DNA of 64,000 nucleotides. It comes from Bacteroidota bacterium (GTDB lineage Bacteria; Bacteroidota; Bacteroidia; Chitinophagales; Chitinophagaceae). The stretch covers positions 1 through 64,000 of the forward strand of contig JAEZGI010000063.1 of NCBI GenBank assembly GCA_023416995.1, read 5' to 3'. Positions 1 through 9,401 of the stretch are shown here, in pieces. The position numbers were made by a program, and so were the translations under genes. Numbering within the stretch: position 1 is the first letter of the stretch; each line of letters opens with the position of its first letter. The notes beneath the pieces were generated by a model. That model ran no database searches, had not been told where the DNA came from, and was given only the letters and a program-made list of their open reading frames with translations.

Positions 1-2306
1 TTCCCGCTGCGGAAAAGTTTGCATCTTTCGCCAAACGTAATGTCACAGAAAAGCTTTTTGTTCATACAGATAAAGAGTTTTACCTGGCAGGTGAAATAGT
101 CTGGTACAGGCTATTTTACCTTGATGGCACATCTCACCGCCCGCTTGATCTCAGCAAACTTGCTTATGTTGAAATTATAGATCAGAATAATAAACCAGTG
201 ATGCAGGCTAAAAACAAGCTTGACAGCAGCGCCGGAACCGGGTCCTTTTTTCTTCCTTCTTCTATTGCTTCGGGTAGTTATAAGTTCCGGGCTTATACCA
301 ACTGGATGAAAAATACAGATGCCGGTTATTATTTTGAAAAAAACATCACTATTGTCAACACTTTAAAACCACTAAATCTCCCGCTTAAAGCCGCGGCTCG
401 CAGATTCGACCTGCAGTTTTTCGCTGAAGGCGGTAACCTGGTTAACGGCATTGAAAGCAGGGTTGCTTTTAAACTCAGCGACCAGTCAGGCAAAAGCAGT
501 GGCTTCACTGGTATAGTAACAGATGCCGAAGGCACAGAAGTGGCAAAACTGGAACCGTTCCGTTTTGGAATGGGAAGCTTTGTACTGAAACCCGTTGGCG
601 GCCAGTCTTACAAAGCAACCATTACAACTGAAGATGGAACTACTCTCACTCAAAGTCTCCCTTTAGTACGTGAAACAGGATATGTGTTGCGTACAGAGGA
701 AGATGATAAAGGCAATTTAACCTTACTCGTGTCGACTAACATTGGCGGCAAAACGAATGGCGGCGAGGTGTCTGTACTTGCACACACAAGACAGATTGTT
801 GGTCTCGGAGAAAAACAAAAGTTCATTAACGGCACTGCACGTTTTCAATTTAATAAACAAGTGTTAGGCGAAGGTGTGTCGCACATCACTGTTTTTAACG
901 ACGATCAGCAACCTGTATGTGAGCGCCTGGTGTTTAAAGCTCCGGCCAAAACAATTCAAATAAATGCGGCACCTTCCGCTGCTGTTTTCACCACCCGTAA
1001 TAAAGTTTCATTGGATCTTAACACCACTCTTGAAGGTAAAGCCATTGGAGCGGATCTTTCATTGGCCGTGTACCAGGTAGACTCGTTGTCGCTTGCTACA
1101 ACGCAGAACATGCAGGCGTATCTTTTGTTAAGCGCGGATATCCGGGGTGACATCGAAAATGCAGCCTGGTATTTTTCAGGCGACCCTGCAGTTTCAACAG
1201 CCGCCGACAACCTCATGTTGACCCAGGGATGGCGCCGGTTTGCCTGGAGCCAGCCTTTACGGACAGTTCCTGAAGCTCCAAACTTTCCTCCTGAGTTCGA
1301 CGGCCACATTGTTTCTGCGACGGTCACCTCTAACAATAACCAGGAACCCGTCGGTGGTATTAAAACCTATCTTACTGTACCTGGAAACAAAACACAGTTT
1401 TATGCAAGTATTACTGATGTGAATGGCAGATCATATTATGATATCCGGGATTATTTTGGAAAAAACGAAGTAGTGGTTCAGACAGAACAAACTAAAGACA
1501 GCAATTACCGTGTTGAGATTATGGATCCCTTCTCTGACAGGTATTCACTGAAACCATTCGCTCCATTTGACTTAAATTCAAATCATCGCCCACTCATCCG
1601 TAACCATAGTATTTCGGTACAGGCGCACAATGCCTATCTGACTGATTCACTCAGCCGGTTTAACCTGCCCGTGCTTGACTCGCTGCCTTTCTACGGCCGT
1701 TATACAAAACGATACCTGCTGGATGATTTTGTTCGTTTTACAACCATGGAAGAGGTATTAAGGGAATATGTGCCCGAGATCGGAGTACGAAGAAATGGCG
1801 GCAATTATAGATTATTGATTTCTGACTGGGACTTTATCAAATACCTGGATGGTGAACCGCTATTATTATTGGATGGTGTTCCTGTTACCCACAAACAAAT
1901 CCTTGCATACGATCCGCTTAAAGTGCGTAAACTGGAGATCGTTACCAATCGTTACATCACCGGAAAATTTGTATTTGATGGAATTGCAAGTTTTAATACT
2001 TATGAAGGCAACATGCCCGGGTTTGAATTTGATTCCAGGGCTGTTATACTGGATTATGAGGGATTGCAGATTCAGCGGGAGTTCTACAGCCCAAAATATG
2101 ACAATGAGGCCCGGCGTTTAAGTCGTATACCGGATTTCAGAAATCTCCTTACCTGGGAGCCCAGGATTAAAACGAACGATAACGGGAAAGCAGTCGTTGA
2201 TTTTTACACCTCCGACAACACAGGAAAATTTGTAGGTGTTATACACGGAATTGATCAAAACGGACATGCAGCTACGCAGTTGTTTTCTTTTGAAGTAAAA
2301 AAATAG
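1..2306 (+). CDS. MG2/plug-domain surface protein, 5'-truncated
   Basis: The reading frame is open from the left edge of the window (codons from base 3), so the N-terminus is missing and the first internal GTG at 198 is not the real start. The visible protein begins with PAAEKFASFAKRNVTEKLF and the pattern LFVHTDKEFYLAGEIVWY, typical of the MG2-like (alpha-2-macroglobulin) N-terminal domain of large Bacteroidota exported proteins. Near the C-terminus LLLLDGVPV and VRKLEIVTNRY resemble the plug domain of TonB-dependent receptors, but no beta-barrel follows. The last stretch (about 50 residues) resembles another Ig-like/MG fold. Related proteins are presumed periplasmic or outer-membrane associated, with unknown function. 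It converges on cheB, with stops 4 bases apart. Confidence 0.75.
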   Translation, partial: PAAEKFASFAKRNVTEKLFVHTDKEFYLAGEIVWYRLFYLDGTSHRPLDLSKLAYVEIIDQNNKPVMQAKNKLDSSAGTGSFFLPSSIASGSYKFRAYTNWMKNTDAGYYFEKNITIVNTLKPLNLPLKAAARRFDLQFFAEGGNLVNGIESRVAFKLSDQSGKSSGFTGIVTDAEGTEVAKLEPFRFGMGSFVLKPVGGQSYKATITTEDGTTLTQSLPLVRETGYVLRTEEDDKGNLTLLVSTNIGGKTNGGEVSVLAHTRQIVGLGEKQKFINGTARFQFNKQVLGEGVSHITVFNDDQQPVCERLVFKAPAKTIQINAAPSAAVFTTRNKVSLDLNTTLEGKAIGADLSLAVYQVDSLSLATTQNMQAYLLLSADIRGDIENAAWYFSGDPAVSTAADNLMLTQGWRRFAWSQPLRTVPEAPNFPPEFDGHIVSATVTSNNNQEPVGGIKTYLTVPGNKTQFYASITDVNGRSYYDIRDYFGKNEVVVQTEQTKDSNYRVEIMDPFSDRYSLKPFAPFDLNSNHRPLIRNHSISVQAHNAYLTDSLSRFNLPVLDSLPFYGRYTKRYLLDDFVRFTTMEEVLREYVPEIGVRRNGGNYRLLISDWDFIKYLDGEPLLLLDGVPVTHKQILAYDPLKVRKLEIVTNRYITGKFVFDGIASFNTYEGNMPGFEFDSRAVILDYEGLQIQREFYSPKYDNEARRLSRIPDFRNLLTWEPRIKTNDNGKAVVDFYTSDNTGKFVGVIHGIDQNGHAATQLFSFEVKK

Positions 2307-2310
2307 CAGG

Positions 2311-2901
2311 CTACAGGTTACCATTCAACCGGCCGATCATTTCAGCCAGTACTGCTGGCCCGGCCACGATATCAATCTTTAATTGATCAATCGCCTGTTG
2401 AGGCATATATGCAACAGCTGCGGAAGATGGCTCTTGTGCAATGGCTATGCCGCCGTGCTCCTGTACTGCTTTCAATCCATCAACACCATCTTCATTTGCG
2501 CCCGATAACAAAACAGCAGCAAGGCGGGATCCAAAAACCTCTGCTGCTGATTCAAAAGTCACATCGATACTTGGACGGCTATAATGAACTTTCTCAGAAA
2601 CATCTAGTGACAGCGTGTGATCATTTTCAATAAGTAAATGGTAATCCGCGGGGGCGAGATAAACACAACCCCTCCGGAGAGTTTGCTTTTCTTCAGCTTC
2701 CATCACCGTCCAGGAGGTTTTGGTGCCGAGCAAATCTGACAGCGAGAAATCATAAGTGTTCTTTCTATGCATCACAATGATGATAGCATAGTTAGCATTG
2801 GGTTTCAACTGGGGGAGAATCTTCAACACCACGTCAAGACTGCCTGCTGATCCTCCTATTACAACCAGGTCAATATCGCGGTTTATAAGATCTTGCGCCA
2901 T
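2311..2901 (-). CDS. cheB: CheB-type protein-glutamate methylesterase (catalytic domain only)
   Basis: This 196-residue protein is the CheB methylesterase domain without the usual N-terminal receiver. The catalytic triad appears intact: Ser in GGSAGS near residue 18, His in VMHR near residue 45, and Asp in SGANEDGVDG near residue 138. In chemotaxis CheB removes methyl groups from receptor glutamates. No receptor gene is in the window, so the target here is unknown. Its start overlaps the end of cheR by 19 bases, indicating translational coupling. It is the last gene of a five-gene minus-strand operon headed by two histidine kinases. The receiver gene at 3719 could replace the missing regulatory domain in trans (inference). 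Confidence 0.9.
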   Translation of the reverse strand: MAQDLINRDIDLVVIGGSAGSLDVVLKILPQLKPNANYAIIIVMHRKNTYDFSLSDLLGTKTSWTVMEAEEKQTLRRGCVYLAPADYHLLIENDHTLSLDVSEKVHYSRPSIDVTFESAAEVFGSRLAAVLLSGANEDGVDGLKAVQEHGGIAIAQEPSSAAVAYMPQQAIDQLKIDIVAGPAVLAEMIGRLNGNL

Positions 2902-3713
2902 ATCTTTTCCTTGTTGTCCATTTGCTTATACTTTTTTGCTATAACTGAGAACTTCAGATTTTCTTTTGAACCTAAGGCCAGGAAGCCAAATTTTTCAAGA
3001 CTTTCATCAAACAGCGTTAGCGTCTTATCCTGCAGTTCCTTATCAAAATAAATGAGCACGTTACGACACATGATCAATTGGAATTCATTGAACGAGCGAT
3101 CGGATACAAGATTATGTGTAGACGAGATCACCCTTCGACCGAGGCTTTCATCAAATTTTGCCAGGTCATACTTGGCCGTGTAATAATCAGAGAAGTCTTT
3201 TTTTCCTCCTGACGCAATATAGTTTTCAGAATATTGCTTTAAATGTCTGAGCGGAAAAATTCCCTTCTTCAATTTCTCCAAAACCAACGGGTTGATGTCT
3301 GTAGCATACAACAATGACTTATGCAACAAATTTGCTTCTTTAAGCATGATCGCCATTGAATACACTTCCTCACCGGTAGAACAACCAGCGTGCCATATTC
3401 TTATAAATGGGTGTGTTGCAAGAATCGGGAGAACTTCTTCCCTGAGCACCCGGTAAAACATCGGGTCCCTGAACATCTCCGTAACATTCACCGTTATCTC
3501 CTCAACAATGCGTCTCAGGTAATCGGCGTCGGAAATCAACTTATATCTGAATTCAGCGACACTCGGAAAACGATCAATCAGGAACAGTCTGTTGATCCTT
3601 CGTTTTATTGAGGCACGCGAATATTCGGTAAAATCATATCCGTATAATTCCAGCAGATCATTTAGAAATATCTCCACATCCTCATCTGTAACCATATTTC
3701 TTTCCACTGGCAA
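2883..3713 (-). CDS. cheR: CheR-type protein-glutamate O-methyltransferase
   Basis: This 276-residue protein has the full CheR layout: an N-terminal helical domain (ELYGYDFTEYSRASIKRRI), then a SAM-binding Rossmann domain with WHAGCSTGEEVYSMA and the signature MCRNVLIYFD. CheR uses S-adenosylmethionine to methylate receptor glutamates. There is no C-terminal TPR extension. It lies 5 bases downstream of the single-receiver gene and overlaps cheB. The neighbourhood holds sensor kinases rather than CheA/CheW, so the pair probably modifies a kinase or another protein in a non-flagellar signalling pathway (inference). Confidence 0.92.
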   Translation of the reverse strand: MPVERNMVTDEDVEIFLNDLLELYGYDFTEYSRASIKRRINRLFLIDRFPSVAEFRYKLISDADYLRRIVEEITVNVTEMFRDPMFYRVLREEVLPILATHPFIRIWHAGCSTGEEVYSMAIMLKEANLLHKSLLYATDINPLVLEKLKKGIFPLRHLKQYSENYIASGGKKDFSDYYTAKYDLAKFDESLGRRVISSTHNLVSDRSFNEFQLIMCRNVLIYFDKELQDKTLTLFDESLEKFGFLALGSKENLKFSVIAKKYKQMDNKEKIWRKIL

Positions 3714-3718
3714 AAGAT

Positions 3719-4105
3719 TTATTCGTTCTGATGCAGATACTGCTTCAAAAGTTTATCAAGCGCGTCTACGTTCACCGGCTTCGCCAGATAATCATCTGCG
3801 CCGGCTTCGAGACAACGTTCACGGTCGCCTTTCATTGCCTGGGCGGTAACCGAAATCACCGGAATAGAAGCGCCTTCCGGCAAACTACGTATCCGCGGAA
3901 TAGCTTCGTACCCGTCCATGTCAGGCATCATCATGTCCATTAATATAATTCCTATGCCATTATCGTTCCCGAGCGCAGTAACTGCTTCATCGATGGAGTT
4001 CGCGGCAATACATTCATAATTTCTTGAACGCAGTACAGCACTGAGCGCAAATATGTTGCGGCTGTCATCATCAACCAGTAAAATTTTGTTCCCCCGATTT
4101 TTCAT
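3719..4105 (-). CDS. single-domain response regulator
   Basis: This 128-residue protein is a lone receiver (REC) domain. It shows the acidic pocket LLVDDD, the phospho-acceptor Asp in ILMDMMMPDMDGYEAI, the Thr of SVTAQAM and the Lys of YLAKPVN. No output domain follows, as in CheY or phosphorelay shuttles. It is very like the third receiver of the hybrid kinase encoded just upstream in the operon (RNIF, MMMP, GADDY motifs), which suggests duplication of that domain. Likely role: take phosphate from one of the two neighbouring kinases and pass it on, or act on CheR/CheB (inference). Confidence 0.9.
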   Translation of the reverse strand: MKNRGNKILLVDDDSRNIFALSAVLRSRNYECIAANSIDEAVTALGNDNGIGIILMDMMMPDMDGYEAIPRIRSLPEGASIPVISVTAQAMKGDRERCLEAGADDYLAKPVNVDALDKLLKQYLHQNE

Positions 4106-4134
4106 AGCGATATATTTTTTTGAAGGAAAATTGG

Positions 4135-7100
4135 TTAACCCCTGTCATATAGCCATACACGTAATAACGATAATAGTTGATCTATGTCAACCGGTTTGGT
4201 GATATAGTCTGAAGCACCCGCATTTATACATTTCTCGCGATCACCGGTCATTGCCTTTGCAGTAACTGCAATGATGGCAAGATGCTGATATTTCCTGTTG
4301 TCCCTGATGCGCCTTATCGTTTCGTATCCATCCAGCTCCGGCATCATCATATCCATCAGAACAATATCAATAGTGGGTGTTTCATTCAACTGTTTCAGCG
4401 CTTCACGGCCATCGATCGCAGACAGCACATTCATTCCAAAATTTTCGAGTGCTTTGGTTAATGAAAATATGTTTCGCACATCATCATCAGCGATCAAAAC
4501 GGTCTTACCTTTTAAAACTTCATTGAGGGCACCGAGCTTTTTATACCGGGTAGTGCTTACTTCGGGTTTCGCGTTTTCTTCCATCAGGTGAAGGAAAAGC
4601 GATACCTCATCAAGTATTCTTTGGTAAGAATGTGCGGTTTTAATTACAATAGAATCTGCATACTTTTTGATCCTTACCTCCTCTGCTTTCGACAAACTTT
4701 TACCAGTGAAAATTATGATCGGTGTGTTTTCAAGTCCGGGACTTTTCTTTACTTCTTCGAGTGTTTCGTATGACTTAGGATCTGGTATACCCATATCGAG
4801 TATCACACAATTCACTTCCTGGTCCGTAAGCAGTTTGATCCCTTCAGGAACATTGTGCCGTATCTCAGAAGTCACGTTAAACGATTCGAGATAATAAGCA
4901 AGCGCCTTTGCATGCATGCTATTCTCTTCTATAATCAGAACCTTCTTTGATTCATTGTTCAATACATATTCTATACGCTTAAACACATCCTGTATTTGCT
5001 CATAAGCAACCGGCTTATTGATAAAGTCAATTGCACCGGAGGATATACTTTGATTCTTTACTTCATACGATGACATCATGTGTACGGGGATGTGTCTTGT
5101 TGCAGGGTTCCCTTTGATGGCTTTCATCACTTCCCATCCATCTTTCACCGGCAATTGAACATCAAGTAAGATCCCGACCGGTTTATATTGATTGGCAAAT
5201 TCAACTCCCAGATCACCGCGCACTGCAACTATTCCCTTATACTTTTTTTGCCTGGTGAAATCGAGCAGTGATTTTGCAAAACTGGTATCATCTTCGATGA
5301 TCAGTATCACATTGTCGCCCTCTTTGATATTATCACGATCGTCGGGAACCTCTGCAGGAATGGTAGTAGTAATATAGTGATGATCCGGTTCTGCAGCCTG
5401 CGGTACAATCTCCTCCTGTTTCACCGGCGCGGGTTGAACCGGAGCCGGTTGTCCGTCTGCCAGCTTCTTTACTGGCACGAAGAGGCTAAATTCACTTCCC
5501 TGGTCAACCACGCTGGTTAATAATATTTCACCATGTAATAACCTGGCGAGTTCACGGCTGATTGATAATCCAAGCCCGGTTCCACCATATTTGCGTCGTG
5601 TTGAACCATCTGCCTGTTGGAAAGCCTCGAATACCAGCTGCTGCTTGTCTTTTGGTATTCCGATCCCTGTATCGATTACTTTAAATTCAAGATAGCCTGG
5701 TTTAGAAGCAGCCTGGTCAATGTTCAGCCGTACCGAACCCCTGGTAGTAAACTTGAGTGCGTTGGATATAAAATTCTTGAGTATCTGTTCGAGCCGCAAT
5801 TTGTCGGTCTCGATTGTTTCGGGAAGTCCGGGGGCAACGGAGATGTCGAACTCCAGCTTTTTTTCCATTGCCAGTGGCACGAACAAACCTTTCAGATCAT
5901 AAACGATCGTATTGATCGGCACTTCTGAATATTCCAGTTCCATCTTACCGGATTCAATCTTCGACAGATCCAGTATTTCGTCTATCAAGGTAAGCAAACC
6001 GTTACCGGAGCTCTGGATTACGTTTGCATATTCTATCTGGTCGGGCGTGAGATTGTTTGAAGTATTTTCGGACATCAGCCGCGACAACAGCAAGATTGAG
6101 TTAAGCGGTGTTCTCAGTTCGTGCGACATGTTCGCAAGAAACTCAGATTTGTAACGCGTACTTACTGCAAGTTCTTCTGCTTTGCGTTGGATCTCAAGGT
6201 TCCTTTCAACAATCAGTTCATTTCGCTCTTCGAGTAACCTGGTTCTTTCTTCCAGTTCCTGGTTCGCCTGCAATAGTTCTTCCTGCTGCACTTTCAATTC
6301 TTCTTCAGATGCCTGCAGTTTTTCAGACTGCATTTCGAGTTCACCGTTCATATTTTCCAGCTCACGATGTTGCGCCTGTAGTTCTTCGGCCTGTGACTGT
6401 GTTTCTTCCAGAAGTTCCTGTAGTTTCGCCCTTCCCTGTGCCGTGTTGATAACAATACCGGTGCTCTCGGCTACCGCCGCAAAAAATGCCTGGTCGGTTT
6501 TGGTATACTCGTTAATCGAGGCGAGCTCCAGTACACCTTTCACTTTGCCTTCGAACCGCAACGGAATAGCAACCACCGAACGCGGTCTTAATTCACCTGC
6601 AGCAAGGGTAATAATCATTTTGTCTTCAGCCAGGCTATTCAGCACGCGTATTTTGCCGTCGACCGCAGCCTGGCCAGATAGTCCTTCATTTAAAGCTACC
6701 ACGGTGCGGAGCGTGTTGCCCGGCAGTGTAAAACCGCTAACAAGTCTGAGAGACTTATCTTCAGACGTAATGTAAAGTGCAGCAATCTGGCTGTCAGTAT
6801 ACGAAGCAACTGAATGCACAATGGCATCACCCAGCTCATTGATGTCTTTCTCGCCAAGCATCTTATCGTTGAGACCTGCTATGCCGGCCTGTAACCACTC
6901 CTTCTCGGAAAGTTGATTGAAAGACGTTTCAAGAGAGGTTGCCATTTTATTGAGTGAAATCGAAAGATTGCCTAACCCATCATCGCCCTGGTCGTCTGCA
7001 CGGACGGTATAATCGCCGGAGGAAATTCTGTTTGCTATGTCGCGGATAAGTGTGATCCGCCGGTTCATTTCTACATCCTTCGCTTCGAGTTCTGCCTGCA

Positions 7101-7728
7101 GACGCGCCTTTCTGTCAAAATCATTATTAACGCGTACAAAGGATACAACAGTGATCAGCAATGACAATGCAGCTGCAATCACGATCAGGATAGGAGTGTA
7201 GCTGGAAAAAGCGGTTAACTCGGCATTTTTATCCGCCAACAACTTTTGTGCACCGTTCTCCATATTTTGAACCTGGATCCTGATCTGATCCATATGTCGT
7301 CTGCCGGTTTCAAAATCTGCGGCTGAAATGGTAAAACCCTGCCTGCGCATATCAATCAATCCCTGCAACGATTTCATTCGGTTCATCACCAGCGCTTTCA
7401 ACGTGTCAGCATCCTCTCGTGCAGAGTGATTGGGAGCTTCATTTTTAATTTTCGACAGATAAGCCAGCGCTTTTTCATAGCTGCCTTCATAAGGCGTTAA
7501 AAATTGCAGATCATTGGTCAGAAGATAACCCCGCTGCCCTGTCTCGGCATCTTTCAAAGTTGAGATGACACTGCGCAGATCACTGATCCTTTGATTTGTG
7601 ATTTCTACTTCCTGCGCACTCGCAAGCAGGTTCTGAATACTCATGTACGATGCAACCGAACTGATAATAAGCAACAGTAATGACAAGCCAAAACTGATTA
7701 TCAGGTTGCCCTTGAAATTGGACTTCAT
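4135..7728 (-). CDS. CHASE3-HAMP-GAF hybrid histidine kinase with three receivers
   Basis: This 1197-residue membrane kinase has, in order: transmembrane segment about 9-31, periplasmic CHASE3 domain about 40-170, second transmembrane segment about 177-198, HAMP about 200-265, GAF about 285-430, a long Glu/Gln-rich coiled coil about 430-525, HisKA with the phospho-accepting His near 536 in LANMSHELRTPLNS, and HATPase_c (NALKF, DTGIGIP, GGTGLGL). Three receivers follow. The first and third have standard pockets (IIEDD, IADDD). The second has IIEEN, keeps its Asp in VILDMGIPD and keeps a Lys. The gene starts 24 bases after the stop of the upstream kinase. It is presumably a sensor feeding the receiver/CheR/CheB genes downstream; its signal is unknown. 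Confidence 0.9.
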   Translation of the reverse strand: MKSNFKGNLIISFGLSLLLLIISSVASYMSIQNLLASAQEVEITNQRISDLRSVISTLKDAETGQRGYLLTNDLQFLTPYEGSYEKALAYLSKIKNEAPNHSAREDADTLKALVMNRMKSLQGLIDMRRQGFTISAADFETGRRHMDQIRIQVQNMENGAQKLLADKNAELTAFSSYTPILIVIAAALSLLITVVSFVRVNNDFDRKARLQAELEAKDVEMNRRITLIRDIANRISSGDYTVRADDQGDDGLGNLSISLNKMATSLETSFNQLSEKEWLQAGIAGLNDKMLGEKDINELGDAIVHSVASYTDSQIAALYITSEDKSLRLVSGFTLPGNTLRTVVALNEGLSGQAAVDGKIRVLNSLAEDKMIITLAAGELRPRSVVAIPLRFEGKVKGVLELASINEYTKTDQAFFAAVAESTGIVINTAQGRAKLQELLEETQSQAEELQAQHRELENMNGELEMQSEKLQASEEELKVQQEELLQANQELEERTRLLEERNELIVERNLEIQRKAEELAVSTRYKSEFLANMSHELRTPLNSILLLSRLMSENTSNNLTPDQIEYANVIQSSGNGLLTLIDEILDLSKIESGKMELEYSEVPINTIVYDLKGLFVPLAMEKKLEFDISVAPGLPETIETDKLRLEQILKNFISNALKFTTRGSVRLNIDQAASKPGYLEFKVIDTGIGIPKDKQQLVFEAFQQADGSTRRKYGGTGLGLSISRELARLLHGEILLTSVVDQGSEFSLFVPVKKLADGQPAPVQPAPVKQEEIVPQAAEPDHHYITTTIPAEVPDDRDNIKEGDNVILIIEDDTSFAKSLLDFTRQKKYKGIVAVRGDLGVEFANQYKPVGILLDVQLPVKDGWEVMKAIKGNPATRHIPVHMMSSYEVKNQSISSGAIDFINKPVAYEQIQDVFKRIEYVLNNESKKVLIIEENSMHAKALAYYLESFNVTSEIRHNVPEGIKLLTDQEVNCVILDMGIPDPKSYETLEEVKKSPGLENTPIIIFTGKSLSKAEEVRIKKYADSIVIKTAHSYQRILDEVSLFLHLMEENAKPEVSTTRYKKLGALNEVLKGKTVLIADDDVRNIFSLTKALENFGMNVLSAIDGREALKQLNETPTIDIVLMDMMMPELDGYETIRRIRDNRKYQHLAIIAVTAKAMTGDREKCINAGASDYITKPVDIDQLLSLLRVWLYDRG

Positions 7729-7752
7729 TTATATAAATTTTACTTCTAGCAG

Positions 7753-9327
7753 TTAGTCATAAGTCTGCCTGAGAGGCAATATGATGATGAAACAGGCACC
7801 CTTGTTTTCCTCACTTCGGGCCGTTATGATGCCGTTATGTTTATCAACAATTTTTTTGACGATGGCCAGGCCAATGCCGGTTCCCTCGTAATCTTCTTTT
7901 GAATTAAGCCGCTGAAAGATCGTAAAGATCTTATCCAGGTAAACCTCGTCAAAACCGATCCCATTGTCACTGATGCTGATTCTTGTATACTTTCCTCCCG
8001 GTACTACCTTTGCGTCAATCGATTTGGCTTCAACCGGCTCCGCATGAATCCTGATCACGGGGTCTACATCTTTTCTGGAGAACTTAAGTGCATTCGTGAT
8101 AATATTCTGGAACACCTGTCTTGCCAATCCAGGTATCACTTCAACTTTCGGAAGCCCTTCAACAGTGATTGTAGCATTTTTTTCTATTACCAGCAGTTCC
8201 AGGTCGGCTAAGATCTCATCGGTGATATTCTTGAGATCAGTTTCGACAAACTGGCCCCCACCTGATAAACTGGAATAACTCAGCAGGTCGTTGATAAGAC
8301 TGGTCATTCTTTCCGACGACAGGATAATCCTGTTGAGATAAGACAGCGCATCGGGGTTATCGAGAAAATGTTTATCCCTTACCAGTTTGCTAAACACCTG
8401 GATTTTACGAAGGGGTTCTTTAAGATCGTGAGAAGCTATCGATGCATACTGCTGCAAATCGTGATTGCTTGTTTCAAGTTCGAAGTTGATTTTTTGCAGC
8501 TCCCAGGTCCGCTGAAGCACCCTTTGCTCAAGCAGTTGGTTGGCCATCCGCTGTTCGTGAATATCAGTGAACACCCCAACCCATTTGGAAACAGAGTTGT
8601 CGTTAATAATGGGTGTCATATTCAAAAGATGATGGCGGTAATTGGAACTGCCTACGGGCCTTATACTTATTTCAACCTGCAATTGTTTGCCGCTTTTAAT
8701 TGCCTTTTGAAGACAGTATTCGACCGTGAGTCCGGCCGGGTCTGATTGCGGGAAAACGTCCTTGCTTTCGGTATAATTATACCAATGCTGATTCGCGAAT
8801 TCAATGTCGCCTTTGTGATTTGTAGTAAAAGCAACCTGGGGAATGGATTCAAGGATCGATCGCAGTTCTTCCACATTCTGTGAAAGTTTCAGCTCCGCCT
8901 GTTTACGGAATTCGATTTCTGTTTTTAAAACCCGGTGGATTTCGTTTAGCTCCCTTGCCTGTTCAGAAAGCCTGTAAAAGCTTTTAACTTTCAGCAACAG
9001 CAGATCAGGATCAAAAGGTTTGGTTACATAATCGATCCCTCCTGAACTATATCCACGGGTGATGAATTTTTTGTCGGTGTTTACGGCAGACAAAAATATA
9101 ATCGGGATGTCTTTTGCTTTGCTATGACCGGAAACGGCTTCCGCAACCTCAAAACCGTCCATTCCCGGCATCTGAACGTCCAGGATTATAAGGGAGTAGG
9201 AAGCTTTCAATATTTTTTTCAGAGCCTCTTCCCCGGACATTGCTGAATCCACCCTGAAGTTGTGAAGTTCAAGCAAGCTTTTGAGAGAAAAGATATTCTC
9301 CTTTTTATCGTCTACGATCAGGATCAT
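7753..9327 (-). CDS. REC-PAS histidine kinase
   Basis: This soluble 524-residue protein starts with a receiver domain (VDDKKENIF, phospho-acceptor D50 in LIILDVQMPGMDGF, K in VTKPFDP). A short coiled coil and a PAS domain about 150-262 follow. The HisKA domain carries H300 in SIASHDLKEPLRK, and HATPase_c shows NALKFS, DNGIGF and GTGIGLAIV. No membrane segment is visible. A kinase with an N-terminal receiver usually takes input from another kinase, here most simply the hybrid kinase encoded next in the operon (inference). It is the first gene of the five-gene unit. A partial -7 match reading TATATTCG on the minus strand lies upstream at 9369-9376. Confidence 0.9.
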   Translation of the reverse strand: MILIVDDKKENIFSLKSLLELHNFRVDSAMSGEEALKKILKASYSLIILDVQMPGMDGFEVAEAVSGHSKAKDIPIIFLSAVNTDKKFITRGYSSGGIDYVTKPFDPDLLLLKVKSFYRLSEQARELNEIHRVLKTEIEFRKQAELKLSQNVEELRSILESIPQVAFTTNHKGDIEFANQHWYNYTESKDVFPQSDPAGLTVEYCLQKAIKSGKQLQVEISIRPVGSSNYRHHLLNMTPIINDNSVSKWVGVFTDIHEQRMANQLLEQRVLQRTWELQKINFELETSNHDLQQYASIASHDLKEPLRKIQVFSKLVRDKHFLDNPDALSYLNRIILSSERMTSLINDLLSYSSLSGGGQFVETDLKNITDEILADLELLVIEKNATITVEGLPKVEVIPGLARQVFQNIITNALKFSRKDVDPVIRIHAEPVEAKSIDAKVVPGGKYTRISISDNGIGFDEVYLDKIFTIFQRLNSKEDYEGTGIGLAIVKKIVDKHNGIITARSEENKGACFIIILPLRQTYD

Positions 9328-9401
9328 TACTGAAAAATGAATTGATTCGAAAAAATTTGAGAATCAGGCGAATATACGCAAATCAGGTGTTGAATCTGGC
9401 G

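Noticed and set aside
6182..6775. 197-residue Ser/Cys-rich plus-strand frame
   Set aside because: It is the antisense of the Glu/Gln-rich coiled coil of the hybrid kinase, which yields Ser/Cys-rich shadows.
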